Of a stretch of DNA of 22,012 nt, positions 8,736-17,209 are shown in pieces. The DNA lies in the NCBI GenBank assembly GCA_031255315.1, contig JAIRSS010000054.1, positions 1-22,012 on the forward strand, written 5' to 3'. The position numbers and the translations under genes are program-made. Source of the stretch: Spirochaetaceae bacterium. Its GTDB lineage: Bacteria; Spirochaetota; Spirochaetia; Treponematales; Breznakiellaceae. Under the pieces are notes generated by a model, which was not told the DNA's origin, made no database searches, and saw only the letters and a program-made list of their open reading frames with translations. Within the stretch, counting starts at the first letter, position 1. Every line of letters begins with the position of its first letter.

Positions 8736-9286
8736 TGAAAAACTACGAACCGCGTCTAAAGAAAATATACAAGGAGCAGATTGCCCCTGAACTGTTTAAG
8801 GAATTTGGGTATAAGTCTCCTATGCAGACCCCGAAATTGGAAAAGATCGTCGTCAGCATGGGGGTAGGCGAAGCGCTTCAGAACAAAAAGCTTTTGGAAG
8901 CGGCCATTAATGATCTTACGCTTATTACCGGGCAGAAAGCGGTTAAAACCAAGGCGAAGAAAAGTATTGCTAACTTTAAAATTCGTACCGGCCAGGAGAT
9001 AGGGGCCAAGGTTACCCTCCGGGGGGCTATGATGTACGAGTTTCTGGATCGTCTGGTAAATATAGCGTTGCCCCGCGTCAAGGATTTTCGCGGGGTAAAC
9101 CAGAACGCTTTTGACGGCCATGGGAATTATTCGTTGGGCATTACTGAGCAGATCATTTTTCCAGAAATCGACTTTGATAAAATTGAACGTGTGGCCGGAC
9201 TCAATGTGGTAATTGTGACGACCGCCCGGACCGATACGGAAGCAAAGGCTTTCCTTACAAGGTTCGGTATGCCCTTTAGGAAATAG
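8735..9286 (+). CDS. rplE: 50S ribosomal protein L5
   Basis: 5S rRNA-binding protein of the central protuberance that contacts P-site tRNA, 183 residues. It has the family's [13 protein letters not shown] stretch near 37-49, [13 protein letters not shown], the GAKVTLRG loop, and the C-terminal [15 protein letters not shown]. The ATG at 8735 shares its first base with the rplX stop. An ATG six codons earlier lies inside rplX and does not fit the family. Confidence 0.98.
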   Translation: MKNYEPRLKKIYKEQIAPELFKEFGYKSPMQTPKLEKIVVSMGVGEALQNKKLLEAAINDLTLITGQKAVKTKAKKSIANFKIRTGQEIGAKVTLRGAMMYEFLDRLVNIALPRVKDFRGVNQNAFDGHGNYSLGITEQIIFPEIDFDKIERVAGLNVVIVTTARTDTEAKAFLTRFGMPFRK

Positions 9287-9297
9287 GAGGAGTATGT

Positions 9298-9483
9298 ATG
9301 GCAAGAAAAGCGATGATTATAAAGGCATTGCGGATGCCTAAATATAAGACCAGGAAGGTGAACCGGTGCCGTATTTGCGGAAGGCCCAGAGGATACCTCC
9401 GAAAGTTTGAAATGTGCCGCCTTTGTTTCCGGAAACTTGCGAGCGAGGGGCTTATTCCGGGCGTTACAAAATCCAGTTGGTAA
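9298..9483 (+). CDS. rpsZ: 30S ribosomal protein S14, short zinc-binding form
   Basis: Small-subunit head protein, 61 residues, the short type that binds zinc through C24-x2-C27 and C40-x2-C43. The 101-residue E. coli type lacks these. The C terminus ends PGVTKSSW as usual. GGAGGAG precedes the ATG. It sits between rplE and rpsH in the standard order. Confidence 0.98.
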   Translation: MARKAMIIKALRMPKYKTRKVNRCRICGRPRGYLRKFEMCRLCFRKLASEGLIPGVTKSSW

Positions 9484-9498
9484 GGTAGGAGAAGTAGG

Positions 9499-9897
9499 AT
9501 GAGCATTTCTGATCCCGTCGCGGATATGCTGACCAAAATCCGGAATGCCGGAATGGCAAAGCATGAAAAGGTTGATATCCCTACCTCTAAGTTGAAACTT
9601 GAAATTGTTAAGATTTTGAAGACTGAAGGGTATATCAAGAATTTCAAAAAGGTAACCCAGGACGGAACGAATACTATCCGGGTTTTTTTGAAGTATGACG
9701 AACAGACCGGACCTATAATTCACGGTATAGAGAAGGTTTCAAAGCCCGGGCGCAGGGTGTATACAGGTTATAAAAACATGCCGCGGGTATATAACGGCTA
9801 CGGAACTCTGATCGTTTCAACATCGATGGGAGTTACTACTGGGAAGAAGGCTGCCGAGAAAAAGGTCGGCGGTGAAATTATCTGTACTGTCTGGTAA
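9499..9897 (+). CDS. rpsH: 30S ribosomal protein S8
   Basis: Primary 16S rRNA-binding protein, 132 residues. In E. coli it also represses translation of the spc operon. It begins [16 protein letters not shown] and ends in the [26 protein letters not shown] family signature. It starts 15 bases after rpsZ. No obvious S8 target mimic was found by eye near rplE. Confidence 0.98.
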   Translation: MSISDPVADMLTKIRNAGMAKHEKVDIPTSKLKLEIVKILKTEGYIKNFKKVTQDGTNTIRVFLKYDEQTGPIIHGIEKVSKPGRRVYTGYKNMPRVYNGYGTLIVSTSMGVTTGKKAAEKKVGGEIICTVW

Positions 9898-9939
9898 CAT
9901 ACCGGTTGTATTGTCAGAGTATGGCTTGGAGGAAGGGTT

Positions 9940-10479
9940 ATGTCCAGAATTGGAAAAATTCCGGTTAAGGTCCCTGCGGGAGTTACAGTTGCCTTTGAGG
10001 ATGATGTGATTACTGTGACGGGTCCTAAGGGGAAATTGACCCAAAAGTACCATCCGGTGGTTACTTTTGAGGCGCGGGGTGAGGAAATTACTGTCGGCCG
10101 CGTGAATGAGGAAAAGCAGACGAAGGCTTTTCATGGACTATATCGCAATCTCCTCAATAATATGGTGATTGGGGTAAGCGCGGGGTTTTCTAAGGTTCTG
10201 ATAATTACCGGCGTTGGGTACCGGGCGGAAATCCGGGGGGATATCCTCGTTATGAATCTTGGGTTTTCGATGGATGTATACATCGGCATCCCTGAGGGGC
10301 TTACAGTAGCTGTCGAGCCGAATGGGAAGGTGGTGATCGGCGGGATTGACAAACAGCGGGTGGGCGAATTTGCATCTCAAGTTCGAAAGCTCAGGCCGCC
10401 GGAGCCGTATAAAGGGAAAGGGATACGATATGAGGATGAACATATCCGGCGGAAGGTCGGTAAATCGGGTGTAAAGTAG
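9940..10479 (+). CDS. rplF: 50S ribosomal protein L6
   Basis: Two-domain protein at the factor-binding site of the large subunit, 179 residues. It begins [14 protein letters not shown], has TVTGPKGKL near residue 30, and ends with the [27 protein letters not shown] signature region (positions 10393-10473 of the DNA). GGAGGAAGG precedes the ATG after a 42-base spacer. Confidence 0.98.
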   Translation: MSRIGKIPVKVPAGVTVAFEDDVITVTGPKGKLTQKYHPVVTFEARGEEITVGRVNEEKQTKAFHGLYRNLLNNMVIGVSAGFSKVLIITGVGYRAEIRGDILVMNLGFSMDVYIGIPEGLTVAVEPNGKVVIGGIDKQRVGEFASQVRKLRPPEPYKGKGIRYEDEHIRRKVGKSGVK

Positions 10480-10490
10480 GATGGGGCGTT

Positions 10491-10853
10491 ATGATTCGAA
10501 AGATGCTTGAAAAAGACCGAAAGCGGTTTAAAAGAAAGATTCATATCCGTAAACGTATTAAAGGAACCCCGGATCGTCCGCGAATGAGTGTAGTTCGGAG
10601 TAACCGGGCCTTGTCGATTCAGGTTATTGATGATTCCAAGGGGCATACTATTGCATCGGCTTCTACTCTGGAGAAGGAGCTTAAATCTATTAAGCGGACG
10701 GTGGAAGGAGCGGGTCAGCTTGGAGAAATCATGGGAAAAAGGCTTCTGGAGAAGAACATCGCTACCGTGGTCTTCGATAGGAATGGCTATTTATATCATG
10801 GCCTCGTGAAAGCGCTGGCCGACGGCGCCCGGAAAGCCGGGTTGCAGTTCTAG
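10491..10853 (+). CDS. rplR: 50S ribosomal protein L18
   Basis: 5S rRNA-binding protein of the central protuberance, 120 residues. The basic N terminus ([19 protein letters not shown]) and the [11 protein letters not shown] segment are typical. The C terminus [20 protein letters not shown] is the family signature. It starts 11 bases after rplF and is followed after 8 bases by rpsE. Confidence 0.97.
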   Translation: MIRKMLEKDRKRFKRKIHIRKRIKGTPDRPRMSVVRSNRALSIQVIDDSKGHTIASASTLEKELKSIKRTVEGAGQLGEIMGKRLLEKNIATVVFDRNGYLYHGLVKALADGARKAGLQF

Positions 10854-10861
10854 GGGGCGGA

Positions 10862-11389
10862 ATGGATCATTCGCGGGATAGGAACAGAGACAGGAATTTT
10901 TCTGAAAAAGAAAAGGAATTTGTAGAAAAACTGGTAAAGCTTAACCGGACAGCCAAGGTGGTCAAGGGAGGCCGCCGCTTTTCTTTCTCCGCTCTGACAG
11001 TGGTAGGAGATCGGAAGGGTAAAGTGGGGTATGGCTTTGGGAAGGCTAATGATGTTTCCGAAGCGATCCGTAAAAGCATTGATAAAGCCAAACGGAGTTT
11101 GGTGGAACTTCCGGTCAAGAATGGGACCATTCCCCATGAGATTACCGGTCTTTTCAAGGCGTCCCGGGTTCTGCTCAAGCCGGCGTGTTCGGGGACGGGT
11201 ATTATAGCGGGTGGAGCGGTACGGGCCATAATGGAAGCCGGCGGGGTGACTGACGTACTCAGCAAATCCATAGGGGCTTCGAGTCAGTACAACGTAGTAA
11301 AGGCGACGTTTAATTGTATCAGCAAGCTCATGGATGCCAAGGTAATCGCTAAGAACCGGGGAAAATCTTTGAAGGAACTCTGGGGGTAG
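10862..11389 (+). CDS. rpsE: 30S ribosomal protein S5
   Basis: Protein at the mRNA entry and decoding fidelity region, 175 residues. The charged N terminus ([19 protein letters not shown]) is variable. The double-stranded RNA-binding domain then has [18 protein letters not shown] and [10 protein letters not shown], and the C-terminal domain has [19 protein letters not shown]. The GGGGGCGGA site before the ATG overlaps the rplR stop region. Confidence 0.98.
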   Translation: MDHSRDRNRDRNFSEKEKEFVEKLVKLNRTAKVVKGGRRFSFSALTVVGDRKGKVGYGFGKANDVSEAIRKSIDKAKRSLVELPVKNGTIPHEITGLFKASRVLLKPACSGTGIIAGGAVRAIMEAGGVTDVLSKSIGASSQYNVVKATFNCISKLMDAKVIAKNRGKSLKELWG

Positions 11390-11394
11390 CAGAT

Positions 11395-11586
11395 ATGGCG
11401 AAGAAGATAAGAGTCCGCCTGATCCGCAGTCTAAGCGGATCCCTTCCTAAACAGCGGGCTACGGTGCGTTGTTTGGGTTTGCGGAAAATTGGGTCCTTCA
11501 GGGAGCATGAGGCAACTCCGGTGATCGAAGGGATGATCCGGGTCGTTTCCCATCTGGTTTCGGTGGAAGATGTTTTGAACTCGTAA
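11395..11586 (+). CDS. rpmD: 50S ribosomal protein L30
   Basis: Small large-subunit protein, 63 residues. The family core KIRVRLIRSLSGSLPKQRAT followed by the CLGLRKIGSFREHE segment identifies it. It begins 5 bases after rpsE. Treponemes keep L30, whereas some other bacteria have lost it. Confidence 0.96.
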   Translation: MAKKIRVRLIRSLSGSLPKQRATVRCLGLRKIGSFREHEATPVIEGMIRVVSHLVSVEDVLNS

Positions 11587-11610
11587 AGGGTTTGAAAGGG
11601 AGTTTCGTGA

Positions 11611-12111
11611 ATGCATAGTTTTGATTTACATGCCCCCAAGGGTGCAAATAAACAGAAGCGTATTGTAGGCCGCGGGCAGGGTTCCGGACGCGGGACTACA
11701 GCGGGTAAAGGTAATAAAGGACAGAAATCCCGTTCCGGCGGCAAAACCTATGTGGGTTTTGAGGGGGGGCAGATGCCCTTGTACCGGCGGCTTGCCCAGC
11801 GGGGGTTCTCCAATTACCCGTTTAAAAAGACTTTTCAGATAGTGAATCTGGGAGAAATTGAGAAACGGTATGAGGATGGTGAAACGGTGGATACTGTTTC
11901 GCTGATTCAGAAGGGCCTGATTAAAGGGACGGTGAAAGAAGGGGCTGTTAAGCGGCTTCAGGCGCCGGCTAAAATTCTAGGGGATGGGAAATTTACCAGG
12001 AAGCTCAAATTTAATGTGGGTTTTATATCGAATTCGGCTAAGGAAAAGATAGAAAAGGCTGGTGGGATAGTTGCCGCCGCAAATAAGGGTCAGGATGCCC
12101 CTTCACTTTAA
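11611..12111 (+). CDS. rplO: 50S ribosomal protein L15
   Basis: Late-assembly large-subunit protein, 166 residues, somewhat longer than the 144-150 typical of the family because of a Gly/Ala-rich tail. The glycine-arginine-rich N-terminal region (GRGQGSGRGTTAGKGNKGQK) and FEGGQMPLYRRLAQRGF are diagnostic. GGGAG precedes the ATG. secY follows after 22 bases. Confidence 0.97.
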   Translation: MHSFDLHAPKGANKQKRIVGRGQGSGRGTTAGKGNKGQKSRSGGKTYVGFEGGQMPLYRRLAQRGFSNYPFKKTFQIVNLGEIEKRYEDGETVDTVSLIQKGLIKGTVKEGAVKRLQAPAKILGDGKFTRKLKFNVGFISNSAKEKIEKAGGIVAAANKGQDAPSL

Positions 12112-12133
12112 CTAAACGCTAGAGGAATGTCGC

Positions 12134-13462
12134 ATGGCTAATCCATTGGTCGGTATTTTTAGAGTCAAAGAACTGCGGGAGCGTATTTTTTTCACAGCGG
12201 TGATGTTGATTGTTTTTCGGTTGGGTGCGGTTTTACCCATACCGGGGATAAACATCCGGGAATTAAACGCCTACTTCCTTTCTCAGCAGAATTCGGGAAA
12301 TGCTATTGTCGATTATCTTGACTTCTTTGCCGGTGGGGCGTTTTCTAATTTTTCGGTGTTTATGCTGGGGATCATGCCGTACATCTCCATGTCCATCATC
12401 ATGCAGCTCCTGCTCATTGTGTTTCCTAAATTGAAGAAGATTTCTCAGGAAGACGGGGGCAGAAAAAAGATACAAAGCTATCAGCGGATGGGAACGGTGG
12501 CGGTTTGTCTTATCCAGTCTTTCGCGGTTACTCAATATGCACAAAGTATTTCCCGAAGTGTAGATAACCTCCTTAGTATGGGGTTGGTTCCTTTTACTTT
12601 GATCGCTATGCTCACGGTTACTACCGGAACCATGTTCCTTATGTGGATGGGTGAGCAGATTACTAAACGGGGTATAGGAAACGGGATTTCCTTGCTTATC
12701 TTTGCGGGTATCGTGGCCCGCCTTCCGCAAGCTCTGTGGGAATTGTTTGGCCGGGTACGGAACGGCGACCTCAATCTTGTTTTTGTGATAGTGGTTTTTG
12801 TCATGTTCGTGGCGGTGGTAGCATTGGTCGTATTTGAACAACAGGGACAGCGTAAGATTCCGGTTCATTATGCCAAGCGGGTGGTTGGCAGACGTATGTA
12901 CGGCGCTCAGAGTACCTATATTCCCTTTAAAATTAATCCTTCAGGGGTTATCCCGGTTATCTTTGCTTCATCAATTTTGACGTTCCCCTTACAAATTGCT
13001 TCAACTATAGGCGGGAATGTGGCCTGGCTCGCGGCGGTTTCCAGGGCCCTGAGTCCTTCGGGATTGCTTTATACTGTCCTGTATGTTTTGCTTATTGTCT
13101 TTTTTGCGTATTTTTATACGCAGGTGAGCCTGAACCCCATAGAAATCGCCAAGAACATCCGGGAGAACGGCGGGTCAATTCCGGGTATCAGGACGGAGCG
13201 GATAGAAGAATACTTGACTAAAATTCTGAACCGCATTGTATTACCTGGTTCAATGTACTTGGCGGTTATCGCGGTGTTGCCGACTATTATTCAGCGGCTG
13301 TTCAATTTCCCCTCATCAATATCGTATCTGATGGGCGGGACGTCATTGCTGATTTTGGTGGGGGTAGATCTGGATACTATGAGCCAGGTTGAGGCCCTTC
13401 TCAAGATGCATCATCATAGTGGATTGACCAAAAAAGGCCGCCTGCGGGGGCGGAATTTGTAG
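12134..13462 (+). CDS. secY: Preprotein translocase subunit SecY
   Basis: Channel subunit of the Sec translocon in the inner membrane, 442 residues, about ten membrane helices. Family features include the RIFFTAVMLIVFRLGAVLPIPG first helix (DNA 12182-12247), the plug region around FFAGGAFSNFSVFMLGIMPYIS, and GIGNGISLLIF. In the second half are the cytoplasmic loop QGQRKIPVHYAKR and NPSGVIPVIFA. The C-terminal RGRNL is basic. AGAGGA precedes the ATG. In many bacteria adk, map and infA follow, but here rpmJ is next after a 200-base spacer. Confidence 0.98.
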   Translation: MANPLVGIFRVKELRERIFFTAVMLIVFRLGAVLPIPGINIRELNAYFLSQQNSGNAIVDYLDFFAGGAFSNFSVFMLGIMPYISMSIIMQLLLIVFPKLKKISQEDGGRKKIQSYQRMGTVAVCLIQSFAVTQYAQSISRSVDNLLSMGLVPFTLIAMLTVTTGTMFLMWMGEQITKRGIGNGISLLIFAGIVARLPQALWELFGRVRNGDLNLVFVIVVFVMFVAVVALVVFEQQGQRKIPVHYAKRVVGRRMYGAQSTYIPFKINPSGVIPVIFASSILTFPLQIASTIGGNVAWLAAVSRALSPSGLLYTVLYVLLIVFFAYFYTQVSLNPIEIAKNIRENGGSIPGIRTERIEEYLTKILNRIVLPGSMYLAVIAVLPTIIQRLFNFPSSISYLMGGTSLLILVGVDLDTMSQVEALLKMHHHSGLTKKGRLRGRNL

Positions 13463-13533
13463 AAGGGCCGGGAACGGAGGGGAAGATACGTTTTACGGAG
13501 GCCGATAGGGAGGAGTTTCCCCTTGACACCCTC

Positions 13534-13563
13534 TTGGCAAAGTGCGGGAAAGTGTGATTTAAT
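13534..13563 (+). promoter_or_regulatory. Candidate promoter for the rpmJ-rplQ section
   Basis: TTGGCA (13534-13539), 18 bases, TTTAAT (13558-13563). Both boxes match five of six consensus bases, the best promoter-like pair seen in the ribosomal block. A perfect TTGACA lies just upstream at 13523-13528 but has no partner at proper distance. It would give a leader of about 90 bases before rpmJ, containing a TGGGA-GTTA-TCCCA hairpin (13615-13628). It may drive the alpha-type genes independently of the spc genes. Confidence 0.42.
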
Positions 13564-13662
13564 AGGAAATCGTCGGCTAATTTGAAAGTTGCCGGTTTAT
13601 GTAAGTGTTGTTCGTGGGAGTTATCCCAGGGATCGTAGTGTTTGAAAGAAGGGAGAGTGGAG

Positions 13663-13776
13663 ATGAAAGTCCGAACCAGTGTAAAGCCAATTTGCGATAA
13701 ATGTAAAGTGATAAAGCGGAACGGGATTATCCGTATCATTTGTCAGAATCCCAAGCATAAGCAGAAACAGGGTTAG
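13663..13776 (+). CDS. rpmJ: 50S ribosomal protein L36, zinc-binding form
   Basis: Smallest ribosomal protein, 37 residues: [20 protein letters not shown] and onward to KHKQKQG. The zinc ligands C11, C14, C27 and H32 of the zinc-containing paralogue are all present. The ATG at 13663 is preceded by GGGAGAG. It is the first gene after the secY spacer and is followed after 11 bases by rpsM. Confidence 0.97.
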   Translation: MKVRTSVKPICDKCKVIKRNGIIRIICQNPKHKQKQG

Positions 13777-13787
13777 GGAGAGAGGGT

Positions 13788-14153
13788 ATGGCACGTATTG
13801 CGGGGGTTGATCTGCCGAATAAGCATGTAAATATTGCGTTAACATATATTTTTGGTATTGGCCGTTCCAGCGCCGATGAGATCTGTATAAAGGCCAAACT
13901 TGATCCTCACAGGCTTATTAATGATCTTACCCAGGAAGAACTTAATGAACTGCGCCGGCTCATTGAAAATGATTACAAGGTTGAAGGGCGGTTGCGGACT
14001 GAAATAGCCCTCAATATCAAGCGGCTTATGGATATAGGCTGCTATCGGGGTCTTAGACATCGTAAAGGTCTGCCCTTGCGCGGGCAGCGGACCCGGACAA
14101 ATGCTCGTACCCGGAAAGGCAAGAAGAAGACTGTTGCCGGGAAGAAGAAATAG
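13788..14153 (+). CDS. rpsM: 30S ribosomal protein S13
   Basis: Head protein that bridges to the large subunit and contacts P-site tRNA, 121 residues. It begins [12 protein letters not shown] and contains [13 protein letters not shown] and the [20 protein letters not shown] signature (DNA 14043-14102), with a Lys-rich tail reaching the tRNA. GGGAGAGAGGG precedes the ATG. Confidence 0.98.
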   Translation: MARIAGVDLPNKHVNIALTYIFGIGRSSADEICIKAKLDPHRLINDLTQEELNELRRLIENDYKVEGRLRTEIALNIKRLMDIGCYRGLRHRKGLPLRGQRTRTNARTRKGKKKTVAGKKK

Positions 14154-14164
14154 CGGAGGAAAGC

Positions 14165-14554
14165 GTGGCGGCTAATACGAAAAATAAAAAGCGGAAGGAA
14201 AAAAAGTCAGTATATGAAGGGAATGTGTATATTCAGGCTACCTTCAACAATACGATAGTAACTATTACTGATCTTATGGGAAATGCTGTTTCTTGGGCGA
14301 GTTCCGGGGGGCTTGGGTTTCGGGGAGCGAAGAAGTCAACTCCCTTTGCGGCTCAGACCGTTACAGAAACTGCGGCGCAGAAGGCCATACAGGTAGGACT
14401 GCGGGAAGTACACGTGTATGTTAAAGGCCCGGGTATTGGCCGGGAATCGGCGATACGACAGCTCGGCGCTCTGGGGATAAAAGTAAAATCAATTAACGAT
14501 GTTACCCCTATCCCGCATAATGGGTGCAGGCCGCGAAAAACCAGGCGTATCTAA
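14165..14554 (+). CDS. rpsK: 30S ribosomal protein S11
   Basis: Platform protein near the E-site codon, 129 residues. [17 protein letters not shown] and [16 protein letters not shown] are typical, and the C terminus [12 protein letters not shown] carries the Asn-Gly pair known to form isoaspartate in other bacteria. The start is GTG at 14165 with GGAGGAAAG upstream. No suitable ATG exists. Confidence 0.98.
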   Translation: MAANTKNKKRKEKKSVYEGNVYIQATFNNTIVTITDLMGNAVSWASSGGLGFRGAKKSTPFAAQTVTETAAQKAIQVGLREVHVYVKGPGIGRESAIRQLGALGIKVKSINDVTPIPHNGCRPRKTRRI

Positions 14555-14567
14555 GGGAGAGGGAAAT

Positions 14568-15203
14568 ATGGCGAGGTACATAGGACCGGACTGCCGGTTA
14601 TGCCGGGCGGAACAGAAAAAGCTTATGCTCAAGGGTGAACGTTGTAAGAGTGATAAATGTTCGATTAATAAGAAACGGCCTGCTCCAGGTAAGGACCCCA
14701 AGGCTCGTTTGGGTAAACGGTCGGATTATGGACATCAGCTTAGAGAAAAACAGAAACTCCGGCGTATTTATGGTATGCAGGAAAAGCAATTTCTTCTGTT
14801 TTTTGAGCGAGCGTTGCGTATGCCTGGTATTACCGGTGAGAATCTTTTTATGCTTTTGGAACGAAGATTGGATAATGTAGTGTATCGGTTGCGTTTTGCG
14901 GTAAGCCGGAGTCAGGCCCGGCAGCTTGTGTTGCACGGTCATGTCATGGTAAATGGCAGGAGGGTGAACATTCCTTCTTTTTTAGTCAGGCCGGAAGATA
15001 TTATTGAAATAAAGGAGCCGAGTAAGAATCTGGTGGTTATTAAAGAAGCCCTCAGGGAATTTGGCAAATCAGGTGTTATGCCCTGGCTTCATCTTGATCC
15101 TGATGGCATGAAGGGGAAATTTCTTGCTGTTCCGCAACGTAATGATATAACGGATCTTTCTGATATTAAAGAACAGATGATCGTTGAATATTATTCTAAG
15201 TAA
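14568..15203 (+). CDS. rpsD: 30S ribosomal protein S4, zinc-finger form
   Basis: 16S rRNA assembly initiator, 211 residues. In E. coli it is the repressor of the alpha operon. C9, C12, C26 and C31 form the zinc finger seen in Thermus S4. The S4 RNA-binding domain follows near residues 98-160 (LDNVVYRLRFAVSRSQARQ, then HVMVNGRRVNIPS). The open frame extends 23 codons upstream, but GGGAGAGGG before 14568 and the family start MARYIGP fix the start. rpoA follows after 9 bases. Confidence 0.98.
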   Translation: MARYIGPDCRLCRAEQKKLMLKGERCKSDKCSINKKRPAPGKDPKARLGKRSDYGHQLREKQKLRRIYGMQEKQFLLFFERALRMPGITGENLFMLLERRLDNVVYRLRFAVSRSQARQLVLHGHVMVNGRRVNIPSFLVRPEDIIEIKEPSKNLVVIKEALREFGKSGVMPWLHLDPDGMKGKFLAVPQRNDITDLSDIKEQMIVEYYSK

Positions 15204-15212
15204 GGAGTTCCT

Positions 15213-16280
15213 GTGGCTCGTAAGAACCTGATTATAGGATTTAAACGTCCCAAAAGTATCAATTTTGAGCATGGTGAATTAAGACCGAATTATGGTAAGT
15301 TCACTGCCGCTCCTTTTGAGCCGGGATTTGGGACTACTGTTGGTAATACGTTACGGAAGGTGCTTCTTTCCTCAATTCCGGGATATGCGATTACGGCAGT
15401 TAAGATCACTTCGTATGACGCTGGTGGTGTTCCTCATGTTGTTTCCAGTGAATTCGAGACTATTCCGAATATTGTTGAGGATACCCTGGAGGTTATTAAT
15501 AATCTCAAGCAGATGCGTCTGCGGCTCCCCCCGGAAACAGAGCAGTCTGTTTTTGTCTATGAATGGTCGGGAAGCCGCGATGTAAAAAGCAATGATTTTG
15601 AACGGTACGGGGAAGTTACGGTCATGAGTATCGGTCAGCATATTATGACCTTAATGGACGATGCTCATATCGAATTGGAAGTTCAAATTGATCTGAACCG
15701 TGGTTATATTCCTTCGGATGTTAATGAACAGTACGTTGAAGTTATTGGCACCATTCCGATGGACGCTATTTTTTCGCCGGTCAAAAAGGTAAAATTTGCG
15801 GTAGAGCCTACCCGGGTTGGTCAGCGCAACGATTACGACAAGCTTATTCTTGAGATATGGACTGATGGAACCGTGCGTCCTGACGACGCCTTGGCTGAGG
15901 CCGCCAAGATTGCGAAAGACTATTTTTCTGTTTTTATCAATTTTGATGAAAACAACTTTGGGTTTGATGAGGATTTAGATGAAGAGAATGAGCGGATCCG
16001 GCAGATACTCAATACCCCGGTAGAGGAACTGGAGCTGTCCGTGCGATCCTCTAATTGTCTTAAAAACGCGAATATTAAGACTATTGGGGAATTGACCCGG
16101 AAGACGGAGGATGATATTACCAAGACTCGTAATTTTGGTAAAAAGTCTCTTCAGGAAATCAAAGAAAAACTCAAGGAATGGAATTTGGGTCTTGGAATAA
16201 CCGATCTTAATATATTGAAGAATGCGGTAAAGATTACCTCTCAGCAACCCCAGCAAAAGGAAGAAGAAGATGAAACATAG
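15213..16280 (+). CDS. rpoA: DNA-directed RNA polymerase subunit alpha
   Basis: Assembly scaffold of RNA polymerase and contact for promoter UP elements and activators, 355 residues, slightly longer than the E. coli protein. The N-terminal dimerisation domain has [14 protein letters not shown] near 43-56, and [19 protein letters not shown] with [13 protein letters not shown] near 190-220. The acidic linker (DEDLDEENE) leads to the C-terminal domain with [19 protein letters not shown] and the [14 protein letters not shown] helix. A Gln/Glu-rich tail ends the protein. The start is GTG at 15213 with AAGGAG. Its end overlaps rplQ by 11 bases. Confidence 0.98.
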   Translation: MARKNLIIGFKRPKSINFEHGELRPNYGKFTAAPFEPGFGTTVGNTLRKVLLSSIPGYAITAVKITSYDAGGVPHVVSSEFETIPNIVEDTLEVINNLKQMRLRLPPETEQSVFVYEWSGSRDVKSNDFERYGEVTVMSIGQHIMTLMDDAHIELEVQIDLNRGYIPSDVNEQYVEVIGTIPMDAIFSPVKKVKFAVEPTRVGQRNDYDKLILEIWTDGTVRPDDALAEAAKIAKDYFSVFINFDENNFGFDEDLDEENERIRQILNTPVEELELSVRSSNCLKNANIKTIGELTRKTEDDITKTRNFGKKSLQEIKEKLKEWNLGLGITDLNILKNAVKITSQQPQQKEEEDET

Positions 16281-16701
16281 AAGAGGCTTTAATCCCCTTG
16301 AACGTTCATCGGCTCATCGGAAAGCCCTACATAGAAATATGGTGACTTCTCTGTTTAGGTATGAACGAATCAAAACTACTAAGGCAAAAGCACTGGAAAT
16401 CAGGCGGAGCGCTGAGAAACTTATTACTCGGGCAAAGGTTGATTCAGTTCATAATCGGCGTATTGTTTCGACCCGTCTCTTTGATGAAGGAATCGTTGCG
16501 AAGCTGTTCACTAACATTGCAGTCAGAATGAAGGAAAGACCCGGCGGGTATACTCGTATCCTCAAACTTGGGGAACGGTATGGCGATGCGGCGGAAATAG
16601 TCATTCTGGAACTGGTGGACTATCATCTGGATATTGAAAAGGCGGACAAGAAAGCAAAAAAGGAGCCGAAGGCCGCCGCTAAAAAAACAAAGACTTCATA
16701 A
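16270..16701 (+). CDS. rplQ: 50S ribosomal protein L17
   Basis: Large-subunit protein near the tunnel exit, 143 residues. It begins [19 protein letters not shown]. The core has [19 protein letters not shown] and [19 protein letters not shown] Lys/Ala-rich tail ([20 protein letters not shown]) extends it. The ATG overlaps the rpoA end by 11 bases with AGGAAG inside rpoA as binding site, suggesting coupled translation. Confidence 0.98.
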   Translation: MKHRRGFNPLERSSAHRKALHRNMVTSLFRYERIKTTKAKALEIRRSAEKLITRAKVDSVHNRRIVSTRLFDEGIVAKLFTNIAVRMKERPGGYTRILKLGERYGDAAEIVILELVDYHLDIEKADKKAKKEPKAAAKKTKTS

Positions 16702-16720
16702 TTCGGGGAGGAATGGTAGT

Positions 16721-16903
16721 ATGTCTAAAGCGCATAGAGGGAAAGGATTACGGGAATTAGTTTCCCGGGGCAGGGGTGATTGTCCAGTCTGTAAACGGAG
16801 CAACGTCAAATTGCTCTACGAAATAGAAGCTGGTGAACAAAAAGTCAAAGTCTGTAAGATCTGTAAAGCGGCAATAAAGCACGGAAAAAGAAGTTTCGCC
16901 TAG
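16721..16903 (+). CDS. Uncharacterised 60-residue CxxC/CxxC zinc-knuckle protein behind rplQ
   Basis: Very basic small protein with two cysteine pairs, C21-x2-C24 and C45-x2-C48, about 20 residues apart, as in a zinc ribbon or treble-clef fold. The N terminus (SKAHRGKGLRELVSRGRGD) and C terminus (AAIKHGKRSFA) are rich in Arg and Lys, consistent with RNA binding. The ATG at 16721 has GGGGAGGA upstream and lies 19 bases after rplQ, so it is probably the last gene of the ribosomal operon. I do not recognise it as any standard ribosomal protein. It differs from bL28, bL31, bL32, bL33 and bL36 in cysteine spacing and sequence. I infer a ribosome-associated role from context. The molecular function is unknown. 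Confidence 0.85.
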   Translation: MSKAHRGKGLRELVSRGRGDCPVCKRSNVKLLYEIEAGEQKVKVCKICKAAIKHGKRSFA

Positions 16904-16931
16904 GAGTTTATTGTCCTTCGCGCTTAAAATC
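16904..16931. repeat. Left arm of outer inverted repeat
   Basis: Matches the reverse complement of 17182-17209 at 24 of 28 positions. The inner 16 bases, CTTCGCGCTTAAAATC, match perfectly. The arm begins directly after the stop codon of the zinc-knuckle gene. Together the arms bound a 306-base unit that contains the nested miniature element. Confidence 0.85.
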
Positions 16932-16950
16932 GGTGATTAGACAATTTTTT
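16910..16950 (+). terminator. Possible terminator of the ribosomal operon
   Basis: ATTGTC (16910-16915) can pair with GACAAT (16940-16945), which runs directly into a run of six T. The stem is short and the enclosed loop is 24 bases, so it is a weak intrinsic terminator. A small AATC-GGT-GATT hairpin inside could help. Position right after the last gene of the operon supports the call. Confidence 0.35.
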
Positions 16951-17085
16951 ACCCTGCAAATTCCGTTGGACCGAAGGTCCGTAGTACGCCGGTTAATCGG
17001 GATTTTTGCGTTACTGTTGATGCAAAAGTCCGTAAGTGCAACAGGTTGCTGGCAGGATGTTTAGACTAAAGACCGGATATAAACT

Positions 17086-17160
17086 GAGGCTGTTCCAAAA
17101 CGAATTGACTGTGCGCTAACGTTCCCGGTATAACCGGGAGTACGGTTTTGGACCAGCCTC
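17086..17160. mobile_element. Miniature inverted-repeat element, copy A (75 bp)
   Basis: Ends are GAGGCTGTTCCAAAAC and, inverted, GTTTTGGACCAGCCTC (15 of 16 match). Inside is a second hairpin, CCCGGT-ATA-ACCGGG (17124-17138). The reverse complement aligns with copy B at 19833-19904 at 65 of 72 positions with one 3-base gap. No coding capacity. It is MITE-like or a structured intergenic repeat. Confidence 0.85.
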
Positions 17161-17181
17161 TACTTACAGTTGATTTTTTGA

Positions 17182-17209
17182 GATTTTAAGCGCGAAGCGC
17201 AACAAACTG
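17182..17209. repeat. Right arm of outer inverted repeat
   Basis: Reverse-complement partner of 16904-16931. It also contains a small local GCGC-GAA-GCGC hairpin (17190-17200). Such spaced arms could be the ends of a small non-autonomous mobile element, or a pair of oppositely oriented copies of a short intergenic repeat. Confidence 0.85.

Noticed and set aside
13523..13528. Perfect TTGACA as a -35 box
   Set aside because: No -10-like hexamer 15-19 bases downstream. The nearby TTGGCA-TTTAAT pair is better spaced.
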